In this document: positions 61,221 to 64,000 of the stretch, in pieces
Numbering within the stretch: the stretch's first letter is position 1
How the letters are laid out: the number at the start of each line of letters is the position of its first letter
NCBI GenBank assembly: GCA_000755425.1
Contig: BBMT01000001.1
Location: 558,001 to 622,000, forward strand
Source: Vibrio maritimus
GTDB lineage: Bacteria > Pseudomonadota > Gammaproteobacteria > Enterobacterales > Vibrionaceae
DNA: 64,000 bases
Direction: 5' to 3'
The notes under the pieces: model-generated
Told to the model about the DNA's origin: nothing
What the model saw: only the letters and a program-made list of their open reading frames with translations
The model's database searches: none
Made by a program: the position numbers and the translations under genes

Positions 61221-62525
61221 AACGATCCCAGTATGCTTCTTCCAAGCTGTCTTCTCTTTCTGGAAGAGCACGCGTTAATCGAGGAGAATGCTGGGTGAGT
61301 ACTTCGTAGCTTACGCGGTTCGCGTATTTACAAATTTGCGATAGCGACGAGTACGTCAAACATGGTGCAACGTGTTTGTCTGAGTCTGAGACGTTCTTAC
61401 TGTGGAATGAGTTAGCCGTCATATCGTGCAGTAATGCAGAAAGGGCCCCGTCACCAGCACCATTGGTGTTTTTGATCTCCAATGGACCGCCCAGATAAGG
61501 GCCAATATGTGAGTACACTTTTTGTGGATCGGCACAGTCTTGCTTTCGCATCGCGCGGCTAAATTCAAACTGATTGAACTCGCTGAAGTGCTCAGAAGAT
61601 AGCAAGTCATGGGTGGTTTCGCGTAGGGTGACGTTGTCACAATAACCTGCCATATACAAGCCGTCTGGACCTGCGGTACACAATACTAAGTCAACCCAGT
61701 CTAGCGCTTTATCTGCCGCTTTTAGTGGATCGGCAAAGCCCGTTAACGCTTCACCTTCTTCTTCGTTCATCGCCAGAATGGTGACGTTTTCTTGAATATA
61801 GTCCTGCCAAAACTTCTCGTTGCCTTCGATTACCCATTTAGTACCAAGTGTGAGCACGACTGGTACTGATTTCTGCTTGGCGATTTCGACCGCGCGAGCC
61901 ACTGCTTGTGGCATTGGGTCTTCCGGTTTACCGCGCATCAGGTAAGAAGACACCACTAGCGCTGACGCTTTATTGAACACGGATTCTGGGATGCTTTCTG
62001 GACGTAGTTGGTTCATTTCGCCTTCGTTAATCGCGAAGGTGCGCTCGCCGTCATCGGTGATTAATGTGTAGCAACGACCAATAGGGCCGTCGACAGTTTG
62101 CAAGTGGTTGAGGTTCATTCTTGAGGAGGTACGGCAAAGGTAACGGTAGCCGTAAGAACCCACTTGGATATTTTTGACATAACACCAAGCAGCACAGATT
62201 TACTATCAGCAAGCACTGAATAATTGTGTAGTGTGTTGCCGATTGTGTCACCCGGGAATTGGTGAGTGATTAACTCTTTCTCGACAAGTTCGGCGTAGAG
62301 AGCGTCCGCTTTGCTCTCTTCTAGTACTAGCGAGTGTCCCTTGCTCAGGTCGTATTTCGCTAAGAAGTCGTCATCAACACGCGCTTCAATATCAACGATG
62401 GTTTGACCGACACCGACAATCGTTGGACGATACAGTTTTGGCGCTGACTGCGCCTGACTGATCGATAGGTCTTTCTTGCTGGTAGGGAAATAGTGTTTTG
62501 ACTTACGTTGTCCAGGAAATTTCAT
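61219..62525 (-). CDS. gsk: Inosine-guanosine kinase (frame broken once)
   Basis: About 435 residues, the family length. It salvages guanosine and inosine to GMP and IMP with ATP. PfkB-fold features: VGVGQTIVDIEARVDDDFL at the N-terminus, and the catalytic NTNGAGDGALSALLHDM with the anion hole and Asp base. Start ATG 62525 gives MKFPGQRKSKHYFPTS, the usual start. A lost A in the A-run at 62171-62175 splits it; the join reads MSKNIQVGSYGYRYLCR. Confidence 0.93.
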
Positions 62526-62733
62526 AATAAAGGCTAGCGGCTCAAAATTTGGCGGCATGATATCACAAGAAGTTTATTTGTGTTTCATGAAATTGCATAG
62601 ATTTTGTGAGTTGTTTCAGTTTTGGGGCATGGGCTATCTAGGTCATCGGTCACAAACTGAACCGATGACCGTACGGAAAATGCGTCAATATGCAATACTA
62701 TTCATTGTTAGGGTAAGTTTGAGGACGCAGGTT

Positions 62734-63681
62734 ATGGACATGAAAAATCTGACTGTCGACGAAATTAGAGCGGTACTAAGTCGTTTAGATTGCTACTTTT
62801 TTGTGAAAGACCAACATGCCCGCTACACCTACGTCAACGACGCGGTATCGCGTTTATTTGGTAAACCTGCCGAAGATATTGTTGGCGGTGATGACACCCA
62901 ATTTTTTGATCTCGAACAGTGCCATGATCTTATCCAACACGACAGAAAAGTGCTCGAGGGACAATCGCTGTCACAAGTTGAAAAAAGTACGGATATTCAT
63001 GGTGCGACGCATCACTATCAAATCCTTAAAACACCGATTTATGACAACGAAGGCAATGTGGCAGGAATTTTCGGCTTGGCTATCGATATCTCAGAATCTA
63101 TCGCTAAGCGAGATGAATATGAATACTTAGCCATTCGAGATGTTTTGACTGGTGTTTACAACCGCCGTTATTTAGAGTTGCAATTAAAGCGAGAAATCGC
63201 CGCTCACGTTCGCCATAACAGGCCGCTCTCATACGTGATGCTGGATGTCGATAATTTTAAACATATCAATGACAGCTATGGTCACAGTATTGGTGACTAT
63301 GTTCTTAAAAACGTTGCCAAACTAATGGAGTCATCGATACGTGAAGAAGACTATTGTTTTCGTTTTGGCGGCGACGAGTTCGCTTTGTTGCTGCCTCTCA
63401 CAACGTTACTTTCTGCATATAGGGTGGCGGAGAGAATTCGTGCCAGCATTGCCGAACTTGAATTTGTTTCTTCAGAAGGACAAAAGTTCAAAATCAACAT
63501 TAGTCTTGGGGTTTCACAGCTTACTGATGGAAATACCGGGTTGCTTGTTGCGCAAGCTGATGGCGCATTGATGACGGTGAAGCGGGAAAGAGAAGGTAAG
63601 AATATGACGTTGGTCTATTGTGACAAACAAGGCCATATTACTCAGTGTGATAAATGTAAGATAAAGCGTACCTGCCAATAG
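62734..63681 (+). CDS. PAS-GGDEF diguanylate cyclase with cysteine-rich tail
   Basis: 315 residues from ATG 62734 (ATG 62740 also possible); upstream in-frame sequence is not convincing. PAS domain (~15-125; YFFVKDQHARYTYVNDAV, PIYDNEGNVAGIFGLAIDI). GGDEF domain (~140-300) with YNRRYLELQLKREI, FRFGGDEFALLLP, so a competent active site. The RxxD inhibitory site (REED) lies five residues before it. The last 22 residues carry CDKQGHITQCDKCKIKRTC, with spacing like a small zinc site. It makes cyclic-di-GMP. It is divergent from gsk. Confidence 0.9.
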   Translation: MDMKNLTVDEIRAVLSRLDCYFFVKDQHARYTYVNDAVSRLFGKPAEDIVGGDDTQFFDLEQCHDLIQHDRKVLEGQSLSQVEKSTDIHGATHHYQILKTPIYDNEGNVAGIFGLAIDISESIAKRDEYEYLAIRDVLTGVYNRRYLELQLKREIAAHVRHNRPLSYVMLDVDNFKHINDSYGHSIGDYVLKNVAKLMESSIREEDYCFRFGGDEFALLLPLTTLLSAYRVAERIRASIAELEFVSSEGQKFKINISLGVSQLTDGNTGLLVAQADGALMTVKREREGKNMTLVYCDKQGHITQCDKCKIKRTCQ

Positions 63682-63683
63682 AA

Positions 63684-63712
63684 GTCAGCTCTCGCTAAAA
63701 GAGCTGACGTTA
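63684..63712. terminator. Stem-loop between the GGDEF gene and creA
   Basis: Perfect 9-bp stem GTCAGCTCT / AGAGCTGAC with a 7-base loop; weak T tail. Confidence 0.55.
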
Positions 63713-63721
63713 TTATGAAAG

Positions 63722-64000
63722 CTACTGTTCAACGACTACAGGAGATTCTATGTAGGCTTTGGTTCCCCATAGAGGTACAGTCGATAAACTATGTTTAAAA
63801 CTGCCCGATGTTTCTTTGGTTGAGTAAGATAGGTACATCAGCGTTTGGTTGTCCGCATCATAAATCCTACGTACCTTCATACTCTTGAAAAAGATACTTT
63901 TGGATTTCTTGAACACCACTTCACCGGATTTAGATTTGTCGATTTGAGCGATCATCTCAGGAGTGATTTCACCTGTTTGGCGGCATGAGATCGAACTGTC
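63722..64000 (-). CDS. creA: CreA family protein, C-terminal part
   Basis: Runs off the right edge, so the N-terminus and signal peptide are missing. Visible: SSISCRQTGEIT, then SGEVVFKKSKSIFFKSM and VRRIYDADNQTLMYLSYS, matching CreA, a periplasmic protein of unknown function. About 92 residues are seen of the usual ~155. The C-terminus is slightly longer than that of E. coli. Confidence 0.85.
   Translation of the reverse strand, partial: DSSISCRQTGEITPEMIAQIDKSKSGEVVFKKSKSIFFKSMKVRRIYDADNQTLMYLSYSTKETSGSFKHSLSTVPLWGTKAYIESPVVVEQ

Noticed and set aside
1..64000. CRISPR arrays, rRNA and tRNA genes, IS elements
   Set aside because: No regular direct repeats, no rRNA-like sequence, no tRNA cloverleaf and no transposase frame was found on either strand.

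Overview
The window looks like part of a Vibrio (Vibrionaceae) chromosome. The supporting genes are a Vibrio-type OmpA, a GMP reductase, inosine-guanosine kinase, formate-THF ligase, a CreA homologue at the right edge, and many chemotaxis and cyclic-di-GMP proteins. No rRNA, tRNA, CRISPR array, transposase or obvious prophage was seen.

Layout. 1-12.4 kb is mostly housekeeping and envelope: an ADP-ribosylglycohydrolase fragment, a MetY-like sulfhydrylase, OmpA, a LysR regulator, a di-haem cytochrome c peroxidase behind an FNR-like palindrome, a PTPS-like protein, a lipoprotein, NAD(P)HX repair (nnrD/nnrE fusion) and guaC with a structured leader. 12.4-26.1 kb is a signalling island: two HD-GYP proteins, two Aer-type energy-taxis receptors, a Cache-GGDEF cyclase, and an RND efflux adaptor/pump pair. 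26-30.3 kb holds poorly characterised genes: a membrane-anchored zincin-like protein and a pore-like protein with a helical partner. 30.4-37 kb carries a very long lipoprotein cyanophycinase, an isoaspartyl dipeptidase, a YfcC-type permease and an IclR regulator, which together look like a route for using cyanophycin or beta-aspartyl dipeptides. Between the first two sits a divergent pair of related small ORFs that also form an imperfect inverted repeat. 37-48 kb has a porin, oxidoreductases, an M23 endopeptidase, a PHP phosphatase, a nitrilase and two divergent sulfatase paralogues. 48-64 kb has a HelD-type helicase, redox enzymes, a radical SAM protein, an MCP, a HAD phosphatase, an FKBP/DsbA-like pair, an OmpA-like lipoprotein, fhs, gsk, a PAS-GGDEF protein and creA.

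Quality warning. About thirty reading frames are interrupted, almost always by one base gained or lost in a short homopolymer, with full protein similarity continuing in the next frame. This includes genes such as gsk and nnrD. The pattern points to sequencing indels, so the affected genes are annotated here as single CDSs with the break position noted rather than as pseudogenes.
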